A DNA stretch of 64,000 nt. Origin: Brachypterus glaber. Lineage: Eukaryota > Arthropoda > Insecta > Coleoptera > Kateretidae. Below the pieces are notes generated by a model. The model was not told where the DNA came from, did not search any database, and saw only the letters and a program-made list of their open reading frames with translations. The DNA is taken from contig OY294051.1 in the NCBI GenBank assembly GCA_958510825.1, positions 26,089,265 to 26,153,264 on the forward strand. Direction: 5' to 3'. The stretch's first letter is position 1; each line of letters begins with the position of its first letter. A program made the translations under genes and the position numbers. Positions 1 through 12,000 of this stretch are shown here, in pieces.

Positions 1-3000
1 GCAGAAAACGAAAATTTACAAAAGCAAGATACAGGTTTATTAAGTTCCTTGTACTCTTACATGGTTTCTGCTGAAAACTTGAGTAAAGTTCCTTCTCAAG
101 AAGAACAACAATACATAGACCTAGCAAAAGAATGTATAAAGGATTGTAACTTGGATCAACTTATACAAGACTCTAAATTCCTACATGAAAGTTCTTTATT
201 GGACTTAACTAAAGCTTTGATAGAGTTCTCAAGAGCTCCAGATGTCCACAAAAGCTTGGGTTACAACTATAATGAAAATGTTACAGTATTTTTCTTAGAA
301 TTGTTAATAAAAATAGTTATTCAAAACCGAGATAGAGTTATGGTAATTTGGCAAACAGTAAGAGATCATCTATACACTTTAGTTATGAACTCATCCGTAT
401 TTGATTATCAATTTTTATTGGAGAGGAGCACAATAGGTTTATTAAGAATAGCTATAAGACTGATGCGTAACGAAGATATGAGTCCTATCGTTTTACAAAG
501 TTTAAGAATGTTATTGTTAAAAAGTAGTACTCTAAGTAGGATATCACGACAAATTTCTTATGGTTTATATGAACTACTGAAGACTTCAGCGCAAAATATA
601 CATACAAATACCGACTGGACGATTGTATTTACGTTGTTGGAGTGTGTAGGAGCCGGCGCCGAGCCTCCAAAAGCGTATGCCGAAGAAAACCAACCAGAAG
701 TAGGTGCTAAATCGGACGTAGAGGAAGAAGCCACTCCTCAAACGGTTGATAGAGGTTACACCTCCGATTCTGAGTTAACCAAAAGTCCAAAACACGCAGC
801 TAAAAGTCCGATAGGTAATTATATATATTTTTAACTTAATATACAGGGTGTCCCAGAACTCGCGACCATTCTTGAAGGTACACATACTACATCAAAAAAT
901 ATAAATTTTATATAAACGTAGACCCGCAAATCGGTCCCAAGGGAGTTATGGCTCATTAACGGGGATACCAAAAATGGGGTTTTTTAATATCTCTGGAGCC
1001 CTTTCATCTAGAGGGACAAGGTTTTGCATGTGGTTAATTATTATTAAAGTCAATTATTTTAAGTTATTTTAGTTTGTAAATTTTACTGAAAGTAAGTTTG
1101 CCCAAAACTTTTTTCAGTGTAAATTTTTTGCATTATTTTTACAAATTATGGATTCTTTAAGTAACATTACATGAAAAAGGTTCTCTTAGTGTAATACCAT
1201 AAAAGCAACTATTTTTGAGAAAAATCCATTAAAAATTAATAAAAGGACATGCCCCTAAAAAGGGTTACTATTTAAAGAGTCCATAACTCAATATTTATTT
1301 TTGGGCTAGGGTGAAAAAAGCTTTTTTTCTTGGTTTATTTAAGAGACCTACATTCAATGGGATTTTTTTTTCATTTTTTGATAGGTATACAGGGTGATCA
1401 ATAACTGGCATCCAAAAATATCAAAAAAAGTTCCTATAAAGTTTGGTCCGGAAATGAGCCCTAAGGGAGCTACGGCCCTTTAAAACTGTAATAAAAATAG
1501 TTTATGTTAATTAATTTTTTTAAATTTATCTAGAGGCGTGCCTAGACGGACAAAATATGTGAGGCTTAACACCTTTTTCCCCCAAACTTTTTTATGTGTT
1601 TGTTTTTTGAATCTTTTGTAAAAAATATAGATTCCTTAAGTAAAAATACATAAAAAATGTCACATACTGCAACACTGTAGGAGGAACCGTTTTAAAAAAA
1701 ATGCAATTAAGAGGAAGTAACATTTTGTGCCACCAAAAACGTCACTTTTTAAATAGCTATTACTCCTTTAATATTAAATTTAGGTGTTTTGGTGAAGAAT
1801 ACTTTTTTGCTTAGTTTTAAAAGAAGAATCACCCTGCAGCATTAAAATTTTATTAATGCTTTTTTTGTTCCCTATTCAATATGTCATCTTCGAAGGGCCG
1901 TAGCTCCTTTAGGGCTCATTTCCCGACCAACCTTTATAGAAACTTTTTTTCATATTTTTGGATGTAGAATCACCTCTTAAATTTTGGCATGGTAGTTACT
2001 GATGACTCTGTATAATGTGTTTCTTTAAGGATGGTCGCGAGTTTTGGGACACCCTATATAATAATTAAATTTTGTATTATTAGTACAGGTAAATTAAAGC
2101 AAAAACTGTAAAATAAAATAAAAAATTTGTCCACTCATGAAACTTTGGTTATAACTTCATATAAGCAGTAGAATTAAGGATCTGATGAGTCCCTAAAATT
2201 TTAAGCGGTGGAACATTGTTTTTTTTGGGGGGGAGGGGGTTGAAAGTTTCAAAAATTAAAATTGAGTGAAATAAGGCGAGTGAGGTATCATTTTATATGT
2301 TTTTTTGCATGCTGATTCGAATGAAACAAGTTTTAGATCAATCAAATTACTTCTAAACAAGTTATGACAGGTTTTGTAGAAAAAATACAGAAATTGTGTA
2401 ATTAATGGTTCAACAGTATGTATTCGGGTAATAATATTTGTTAAAGTTATATTAAAGTTGGTTTTAATACGTTGATAGTCCCGTGAATCATATGTGATTC
2501 ATGATACGTTTACTCCAAACGTCCATGAAGCATATGTGATTCATTTCCATTAGTTTTATTTTTGAACCCTGTAGCATATAGTCTAGTAGTTTTAGTCATC
2601 TTACACAGAACTTTTCTATTTCTGCAAACTAAATATACCAAAGTATAGGTTTTGGTATGTGAAAACATATGTTTGTGGTCCGGGACTCATACGGTGGTGG
2701 CAGGATACTTATATATATATACATATATATAATTTTTCGCGTTTTTGGCCAAAAACTGTCTCTAGATCAAGACGAATGTATTTTATCGAAAAAAGTTTCA
2801 AACAAAAGTTGTTCAGAATCAAATTTCCTATAAGAATCAACTATATAAATTTCCAATTTTCCTTTCCTGTTTTCCACAGGAGGGAGGGAATATCATATAT
2901 ATATATATGTATTTTTTTTTAATGACCCATTTATTATACAGTAAATATGCATTTAAACTTGAAAATATGCATATTGATATATATTGAAAACATGTATATT

Positions 3001-6000
3001 GACGCAATAAAAGATAATTTATGAATTTTCCAAAATGATTGCCTATTTTTCCAGTTTTCATATTTTTTATTCAATTTTACATGATTTTTATATAATTTTT
3101 CACTTTTTTTGGTCATAAATTAATTAATAATTCTGGAGGAGTTTATTCTGAATGCTCTTCGATATCCATAATAATATAAAATTTTAATTTACGCCAGAAA
3201 TTATAAAACAGATTAAAGTTAAAATTTGAAATTTCACAAGATTTAAAAGTGACAAAAGTCTGCTTTTTGTATAGTGCTAATTTTTACACGGCTGATTACG
3301 AAAGAAATATAAAAAAAATTCAAGACCTTACCGTAGGGTGATTAAATTTTAAATAATATTTCGAACTTAGCTGAAATTCGGTATAAAAACTTCTTTTGGT
3401 AATATTAATACGGATCAGTACCGAAAAACTTGAAGTTCAAAATGACGGAATAAATATGGCCAATTTATTTTTGTAATTTTGCCAAAATTAACGAAAATAT
3501 GCCACAAAACAAAAAAAGAATTGAAAGGAAAATAAGGCATAACAGAATGGGTTGAATCTCTTAATTTTTGTTTGTTTTTTGCAATATTTTCGTTAATTTT
3601 GGCAAAATTAAAAAATAAATCGGCCATATTTATTCCGCCAATTTGAATTTTAAGTTTTTGAGTAATGTTCCGTATTATTATTACCAAAAGAAGCTTTTAT
3701 GCCAAATTTCAGCTAAATCAGACATTTTTAAATTTTTTGAGCCACCCTAATGTCGCAATTTTTTTTTTTTTCATTTTTTTCACCATTTTTTTCGTAGTCA
3801 GCGGTGCCAAAAATGGCCAAAAATGGCACTATGCAAAAAATCAGACTTTTTAAACTTTTTTTTTTATTTTGGGACCACTGTGCTTTGCCCCCCCAAAAAA
3901 CAATGTTCCACCCCTTAAAATGTTGGGGACTCTTCGGATCTTCATGAGTGGACAAATTTTTTCTTTTATTTTACAGTTTTTGCTATATTTAACCTGTAAA
4001 AATCATGTAAAATTGAATAAAAAATATGAAAACTGGAAAAATAGGCAATAATTTTGGAAAATTTTTATAAATTATCTTTTATTGCATCAATATACATGTT
4101 TTCAATATATATATCAATATACATATTTTCAAGTTTAAATGCATATTTACTGTATAATAAATGGGTCATTAAAAAAAATACATATATATGATATTCCCTC
4201 CCTCCTGTGGAAAACAGGAAAGGAAAATTGGAAATTTATATAGTTGATTCTTATAGGAAATTTGATTCTGAACAACTTTTGTTTTAAACTTTTTTCGATA
4301 AAATACATTCGTCTTGATCTAGAGACAGTTTTTGGCCAAAAACGAGAAAAATTATATATATGTATATATATATAAGTATCCTGCCACCACCGTATGAGTC
4401 CCGGACCACAAACATATGTTTTCACATACCAAAACCTATACTTTGGTATATTTAGCTTGCAGAAATAGAAAAGTTCTGTGTAAGATGACTAAAACTACTA
4501 GACTATATGCTACAGGGTTGAAAAATAAAACTAATGGAAATGAATCACATATGCTTCATGGACGTTTGGAGTAAACGTATCATGAATCACATATGATTCA
4601 CGGGACTATCAACGTATTAAAACCAACTTTAATATAACTTTAACAAATATTATTACCCGAATACATACTGTTGAACCATTAATTATACAATTTCTGTATT
4701 TTTTCTACAAAACCTGTCATAACTTGTTTAGAATTAGTTTTATTGATCTAAAACTTGTTTCATTCGATTCAGCATGCAAAAAAACATATAAAATGATACC
4801 TCACTCGCCTTATTTCACTCAATTTTAATTTTTGAACCTTGCAACCCCCTCCCCCCCCCCCCAAAAAACAATGTTCCACCGCTTAAAACTTTAGGGACTC
4901 ATCAGATCCTTAATTCTACTGCCAAAACGAAGTTATAACCAAAGTTTCATGAGTGGACAAATTTTTTCTTTTATTTTTCCTATTTTACCTGTACTATATT
5001 TATAATGAAGATAATTTATAATACAAAATTGGTTTTTAGGTACTCCTAATAACGGTGGGTGGATTTTGGTAGGAAATGAGGGTGAAATACAGCCAGTAGT
5101 TGGTAGAACAGTACCTCCCATGCAGTATGGTATTCAGTTGGACAAGAGTTTGAGTCCGCACGACGCGAGCAGTCTGATTAAATGTTGCGAGAGTCTTGCG
5201 TTTCTAGTACGAGATGTCGCTCATATCACGCCCTATAATTTTGATGTTTGTATTCATTGCATACGAACGTTTGTTGAAGCTAGTTTACAAGATGGTAAGT
5301 AAAAAAGAAGTTGCTGGTTTTGTGTGAAAATGGAGGTCGAGAATAACAAGGCCGGCCTTTGCATTTCCGCGCCCTGAAGCAAGCGTTTGATTTGGCGCTC
5401 CTATTGTATCATGCAAAAATTTTATTACTAAAAAAAAGGTCATCACCTCTGAAAAAGCTTCACCCCTGTAGCAAAATTTTGATGACTATTTCTAAAAAAG
5501 GCTTTACAACGGAGAATTTTTATGACAGAAATAAAGCGTCCCTCGCAGGTGCCCCTCTTGGCTGGCGCCCTGAAGCAGGGGATTCACTCGGCGTCGTGCA
5601 AAGGAGAATGACACGGTGGCACAATCTAGCGGTCACAAAAATCAGCTGTCCGATACTAAAAAACAATTTTTACACTGAAAACTGGTACTAAAAGTTTTGT
5701 TCGAACGCATAACAAAACATCCAGGTCCAATTTTTACTAAATACGTAGAACTTTGAGTAATGAAAATTCGTTTCTGACAGCTGATTTATTTTGGGAACTG
5801 CTAGATGGTGCCATGATAATAAAAAACCTTTTTCTTGAGATTCAATTACTTCCCTTGAAAAATTCCTTTATTGCTTACCAAGCCTTGCTTAGGGAATATT
5901 AAGGACTATTTGCTATCTCCCTTAAATAATTTAGTAAAAATTCAATTTTCTTAAACTTAGATAAAAAAGGCAGAAGAAATTCGAATAGGGATTCCCGCCC

Positions 6001-9000
6001 TAGGAGAAAAAATCCGAACAGAAGACGTCCAGAAAGCTATAGTAAGTCCAGAAGTCCAGCTAGTAGTCCAGAAGAAGACGAGGAAAGTGACGAAGATAGT
6101 ATACCAAGCGGATACCACCAGATTTCAATTCAGGTACCAACAATACCAAAACTTAAAATAAACTTTTTTCTACAGATATTTAATAAAGAAGAAGTTGTCT
6201 GATATTGATTGGCATATACCATAGTATTTGGTTTGGGTCTACTTAAGAAGAAGGCATTTTTTATGGAAACGTCACATTCCCACGTTTCAATAGTTACTTT
6301 TGCGTAATATACTGTATATTATGCACTGAGAACGCAAACCTAGTTTTTAGTGTACGATAGTGCTTATTTTTTTACGATACGGAGCCGAGTCGAAAAGCAC
6401 TCGAACTGCACTGAACTAGGTTTGCGTCGATGTTTGTATTCTACTTTTCCTACGACCTAACACCTAAACATCTAAAATAACGTAAAAATTGCCAGAAAAT
6501 TAATTTGACATTTGACGTTTTGTGTTTGACGTTCACTTATTTGTAACAGGAGATATGTATAAGCAGCTTGTGACTTTTCAACTGTTGTCATAGTAACGGA
6601 TGGAAAATAAGCATTAACTACTAAGTCGTAGGAAAATAGGTATTATGTAACAGTTATTTCTGTTACTATAGTAACAGTATTAAAATAAGACAGGCAACGA
6701 CTTATATTATTAATTATATAATTATTTTAAGGAAATAACTAAAATACTTTGTATCTGTGGAAAAAGTATAGTATCTAACACGTTTTGGAATGAGAATGCA
6801 ATAGTCCCCATTAGCTGTGTGTAAAAAACTCCACTTTCGGAATATACTTTTTTAATTTTAAATAAAATTTGTTGTTTTTTGTAGTTATTGGATTTAATGC
6901 ATACGTTACATACGAGAACGGCTCAAATTTTCAAATGGTGGGCGGAAGAAGGTGGGGAGGTGGCGCAAGAAACTTCCCTGTGGACTCAAGGATGGTGTCC
7001 ATTGTTGCAAGGAATTGCTCGACTTTGCTGTGATATTAGAAAGGAGGTAAGTCCACAGTGGATAAAGTAAAAAATTAACCAATCAAAAGTGATGATTTAA
7101 ATCACAAAATTGTGATGTTTATATTTGTGACAGCTCCAAATAAAAAATATAAACAATAAACCCCGAATTTTAGGTAAGAATGAGTGCAATAACATATCTG
7201 CAGAGGGCGCTGTTAGTACACGATTTGCAAACATTAAGTGGTCCCGAATGGGAGGCCTGTTTCCATCGAGTGTTGTTCCCACTGTTGCAATATTTGCTCC
7301 AACCAATAGCACCGAAAAGCCCGGTGGCCATGGAAGAAACGAGGATGCGTGCTGCCACTTTGCTGTCCAAGGTAATATTACATAATTAATGTTTACTTTC
7401 TGCTACCTACTTAGTGCTAGCACATTCAGTTTTCAACGTTGCTAATGAGTTGACAACGTTTTAAAACAAAAAATCTTAATTCTATTATAATTATATTATT
7501 TAATAACAGAATAGGTTTGCGAATTGTCTTTAAAGGCACTTGTAGAGCCGTAGCCAACCCTGTGACATTCCGAAGTTTTAACTAGCTTTTCGTATTACGT
7601 AATGACTGAAATCTGCCAGATGGCGAAATAGTCTACGAGTGAGATATGGAGCATTCTAGATTTATGAATTTATAAAATTCTATGACACATAACCTCAAAT
7701 TTTGTTTATGTTAGAAATAAACGTCAAAATATTGTATGTTGCTACTAAACTATAATACTTTTATCAGTATTATGTGATTACTTTTAGTATTTTGTGATAA
7801 CAATGGTTTTACTATAGTTTGGTAACATTAAACGTATTTATAGTTGACACAAGAAAATATAGTACTTAAGAATTAAAAATTAAATCACCAGAATCATGGC
7901 TTACAGTTTTTGATGTGCCACATAATATAATATTATAAAGATTTAGAGACTTGATTGATTTCTAAAATCATATACCAGTTATCTATAACTTACCTTAGAA
8001 CAACCAAAGAAGATGTTCTCATAAAAACACACACTAAAAATACACGTCACTGTGAACATATGTTTATGTTAATTTTTACGCATGGCACCATCTAGCAGCC
8101 ACCGACTAACTACCATTTAAAAATTAAAATAACGATCTAGAAGGCTTCCGATCTCGCTCGTAGATACCAGCGCTTTTTGGCCAATACGTAACCAAATCGA
8201 ACTACAAGTTACCAGTCCTTATTCTCTACGTTCATGGCCGTAGCTATAGGGTGCCCTGTGTTTAGTTTATTTTTATTATTATTTACTTTTATTTTATTAT
8301 TATTATTATTTACTTTTTTCACATCCTGTATATGTCCTTTAGGTATTTCTCCATCATTTGACTCCATTACTCTCGCTTCCAACATTTTTCAATCTATGGT
8401 TGATAATTCTCGACTTCATGGACAAATACATGCACGCAGATAAAAGCGACTTGTTGTATGAAGCTATCCCCGAGTCGATGAAAAACATGTTACTTGTTAT
8501 GGATTCCGCCAAAGTGTTTGATGCTCCCGATGGAAACAAAAGTCATTTGTGGAACGCCACTTGGGACAGGATTAACAAGTTCCTGCCAAACATGAAAGAT
8601 GAACTTTTTAGGGAGATGAATCAAGGCCTGAGTCCTGAGGAACTACAACAGGTAAGAAAAATATGGAGACGCGTCCGGGCGTTAATAGCTGTAAAACAAA
8701 TCACAAAACAACATATATGTTGTTACGAAGCCATCAAATGTTTCTAATGTATCAAACCAAGGCGTCCTCACTTAAGTAAAGGACGCCTTGATCATACATA
8801 TGGCGTATTTTACAATTTCCCCAGCAGTTAAGGGTAAGCTCGTTTACAGCGGCACTTTATCTGCACCTACATAAACCGCGCCGCATTTACTTTTTTTTTC
8901 TTAAATTACCTACCGCTGTGTATGTTATGACAAAGAAAATTAGTATTTTTAAAGGAAAATTTGTTGGAGAAAATGGTTGTTACAGTTTCTCGAGATGTCC

Positions 9001-12000
9001 TTTTCAAACTTCACCTGAGGACTTTTAGTAGTAAAACGGCATTAAAAAAGAACGCATATTATTGAAAATAACAGAAACACTGTTAAAAATAGTGTTTTTA
9101 TTAAAAATCTTCAACGTCCAGCTGTGATACCGCTTCTGCTGACCACTGCAATATTCCTTCATAGAAGTTTTCAAGATTCCCCAGTATGTATTGTCTTTTG
9201 TAGGTCGTTCATTTGTAAGGCATTGAGATAAGACCTTTTCTATATTACATCGGCACTTAGTGCTGCTAAGAGTGCCGATTTATTGAAATCTTCGCCGAAA
9301 AGTCAAAATCTTTGACCACGTTTTTTTCACATTAATCGACGTTTTGGACCATTCGAAATCAGTAAAAAAATTTTTTGCGTCCGTCTGTCTGGGTGTAAAC
9401 TCTCTTCTCTAACTCCATTTCTACATGAGATATCGACTTGCGGTTTTTTGCATATTGTTCCTTATCGTATTCCGAAGAGCTGATTAGATTTTGGGGGTAA
9501 ACGATTGGGGGTAAGGGGGTAAAAATCCTATTTTTAGCATTTTTTGATTATATTTAAGGCAATTGTTATTGTATTTGGTTAATTTAGCACTTATATGGGA
9601 GATTTAGCTCAGTGGTCAATGGCATCGATATAGCCTGACACTGATCTAATGATCGTGAGTTCAAACCTCACTGGCGCCGATTGCCTTTTTCAGTTAATTA
9701 ATAATTGAAATTTGGCGAAGGCGTACTCCCTAGATATATTGGTTCGAAAGTCAATTAAAGCCGGTGGTTCCCTCTACTACTAGCCCACACAAGTCCTGGA
9801 CTTAGGGGATGCTTAATTAAGTAGAATAGTACGAGGTTAAAAACAAACAACAAACATAAACATATAAAAGATAATTTTAAATTGGCCAAAAAATGTTATA
9901 AACAACGTTTTCCTAAAACGCATTGTTTTCGAGATATTGGCATTTAAAGCAGTAAAAGGTTTTTTTAGCATATCTCACATATTTATAACCCGATTTCAAA
10001 AAATTATATTTGAAATAAAAGCTCTTTTTAAGCCCTATAAAAATTGTTATATACAGTTTTTTGCTAGAATATAATGTTTTAAAGATTCAGAATTTAAGAT
10101 CAAACAAAACACCTAGTTTGAAATTTGCAAATTAGATGGCTCTAGTGTACAAATTTTAGGCTTCCATTCATTTGTTTTTAAAATCAATCAAAAATTGTAA
10201 TTAATATGTTCAAGCATCCAAGTAAAAACATATTTTTATTATTAATTTTAATTATATATTAAGTGTACAAGAAAAGCTAAAGTTTAATATAAATATTATA
10301 CAAGTTAGTGTATTTCACCACTATTACAAATAGATATGAGCGTTCTCGCTCATAGAATATCAGTCATACATGAAAAAAGAACAAAAAAGTCAATTTTGAA
10401 AAAACCCCGAGATGAGCCCTTTTCGAAATATGTTATTCAATTGAATAAGTGTTTTTGTTAATATGTGACATACTGTGTGAGTTTTATTTATGTCCACCCC
10501 TAAAATTAGGAGTAATATTCATTTAATAAAAACGAAACTTTGGTGATTTATATAATTTTACATTGGCTATAAGATGGCTTATTTATTTATTTTGTTTCAC
10601 TTCCGGTTTTGCCGGAAGTGGCATAAATATGTTTTTCTTTTAATTGAACATCCTGTATTTTTTTATAGGTATTTTTGAATTCAGCTGAAAATTATATGTA
10701 TAAAAAACTTTTTTGTTTTTTTTTTACTTTGCGCCATTTACCGTACCATGCGGTGTTTATATTTTTTAAGCTTAAGTAAGTAAAAAGAAGGTAAATTATG
10801 TGTATCTTGTTTTTATGGCAGACTAACATCTCTACTCTAAATTTCTCTACTCCCTAACATCCCTACTCCATAACATCCCTACTCCACAACAACTCTACTC
10901 CGTAACATCTCTACTCCATAACATCTCTACTCCGTAACAACTCTACTCCACACTATAAGGACTTTATTAGCCACTTAATAATAAATGAGCAAAGAACAAA
11001 GAATCTTCTTCTTCTAGATTATTTTATTTTTTTCGTAGAAAACGTTTATCTTTAAATTCAAATCTAGAACAATCATAAATTAATTATTCTAAAAGCCACA
11101 ATGACCGCGTACTCTTAATATGCACTAATAAGTAAGTAATTAATAAATTAAATTCATATTTGACAGTGATTTAGCATGACAAATATTCATTTGAGTTAAG
11201 ACAAGTGGCTAATCGAGTGCATATAGTGCGGAGTAGAGTTGTTACGGAGTAGAGATGTTATGGAGTAGAGATGTTACGGAGTAGAGTTGTTGTGGAGTAG
11301 GGATGTTATGGAGTAGGAATGTTAGGGAGTAGAGAAATTTAGAGTAGAGATGTTAGTCTGCCGTTTTTATACGATAAAAGCAAACATAAAAAAATAAGTA
11401 AAAAAAAACGATCAGTTTTTTATACATAGAATTATCGGCCGAGTTCAAAAATGTAAAAATATACAGGGTGTTCCATTAAAAAAAACATATTTATGCCAGT
11501 TCCGGCGAAACCGAAAGTGAACAAAAAATAATAAATCCGCCATTTTATAGCCAATGTAAAATTATACATATAAATCACCAATGTTTGGTTTTAATCAAAT
11601 GAAATTAATGAGGATTGGTGTAGTGGACTACCGCATCGTACTTGACGAGTTTACTACCCAAAATAGCGTGAGTTCGATTCTCAAAGGCGACGATTTGCCT
11701 TTTTCAGTTAATTAATAATTGAAATTTGGCGAAGGCGTAAGTGAAGCGGACACTCCCTATAAATTGGTTCGAAAGTCAATTAAAGCCGATGGTTCCCCCT
11801 ACTACCAGCCCACACAAGTCCTGGACTTAGGGGATAAGTAGAATAGTAGATGCTTAATTAAGTAGAATAGTTAAACAAAATTTAAAATGTAAATTAATTT
11901 TAGGGGTGGGCATAAATAAAACTTACCCGGTATTATTAAACATTTTCACCTTACATATTAACTTAATTAAGAATCGTAAATTAATTAATAAATAATATTT

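Larger units (their letters stand above)
10457..11962. mobile_element. Foldback element carrying 16-bp tandem arrays in both arms, interrupted by a SINE
   Basis: The left arm runs GTTAATATGTGACA, then TTTATGTCCACCCCTAAAATTA, then a CACTTCCGG hairpin, then the tandem array. The same order recurs inverted on the right, ending TTAGGGGTGGGCATAAA and TTACATATTAAC. The right arm is split by SINE copy 2 at 11610. The spacer at about 10960-11215 separates the arms. No reading frame was seen. Confidence 0.75.

Noticed and set aside
2659..4425. Pair of 87-92 codon frames with near-identical products on opposite strands
   Set aside because: They are the two arms of the foldback element read in mirror image, AT-rich and without family features.
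5359..5691. 110-codon frame in GBF1 intron 2
   Set aside because: No recognisable domain; it overlaps a MITE-like repeat and lies between well-supported GBF1 exons.
9597..9680. tRNA gene
   Set aside because: A- and B-box-like motifs are present but it is the head of a repeated SINE and lacks a convincing cloverleaf and 3' end.
10826..11356. CRISPR-like array
   Set aside because: Units are contiguous 16-mers without spacers, in a eukaryotic foldback element.
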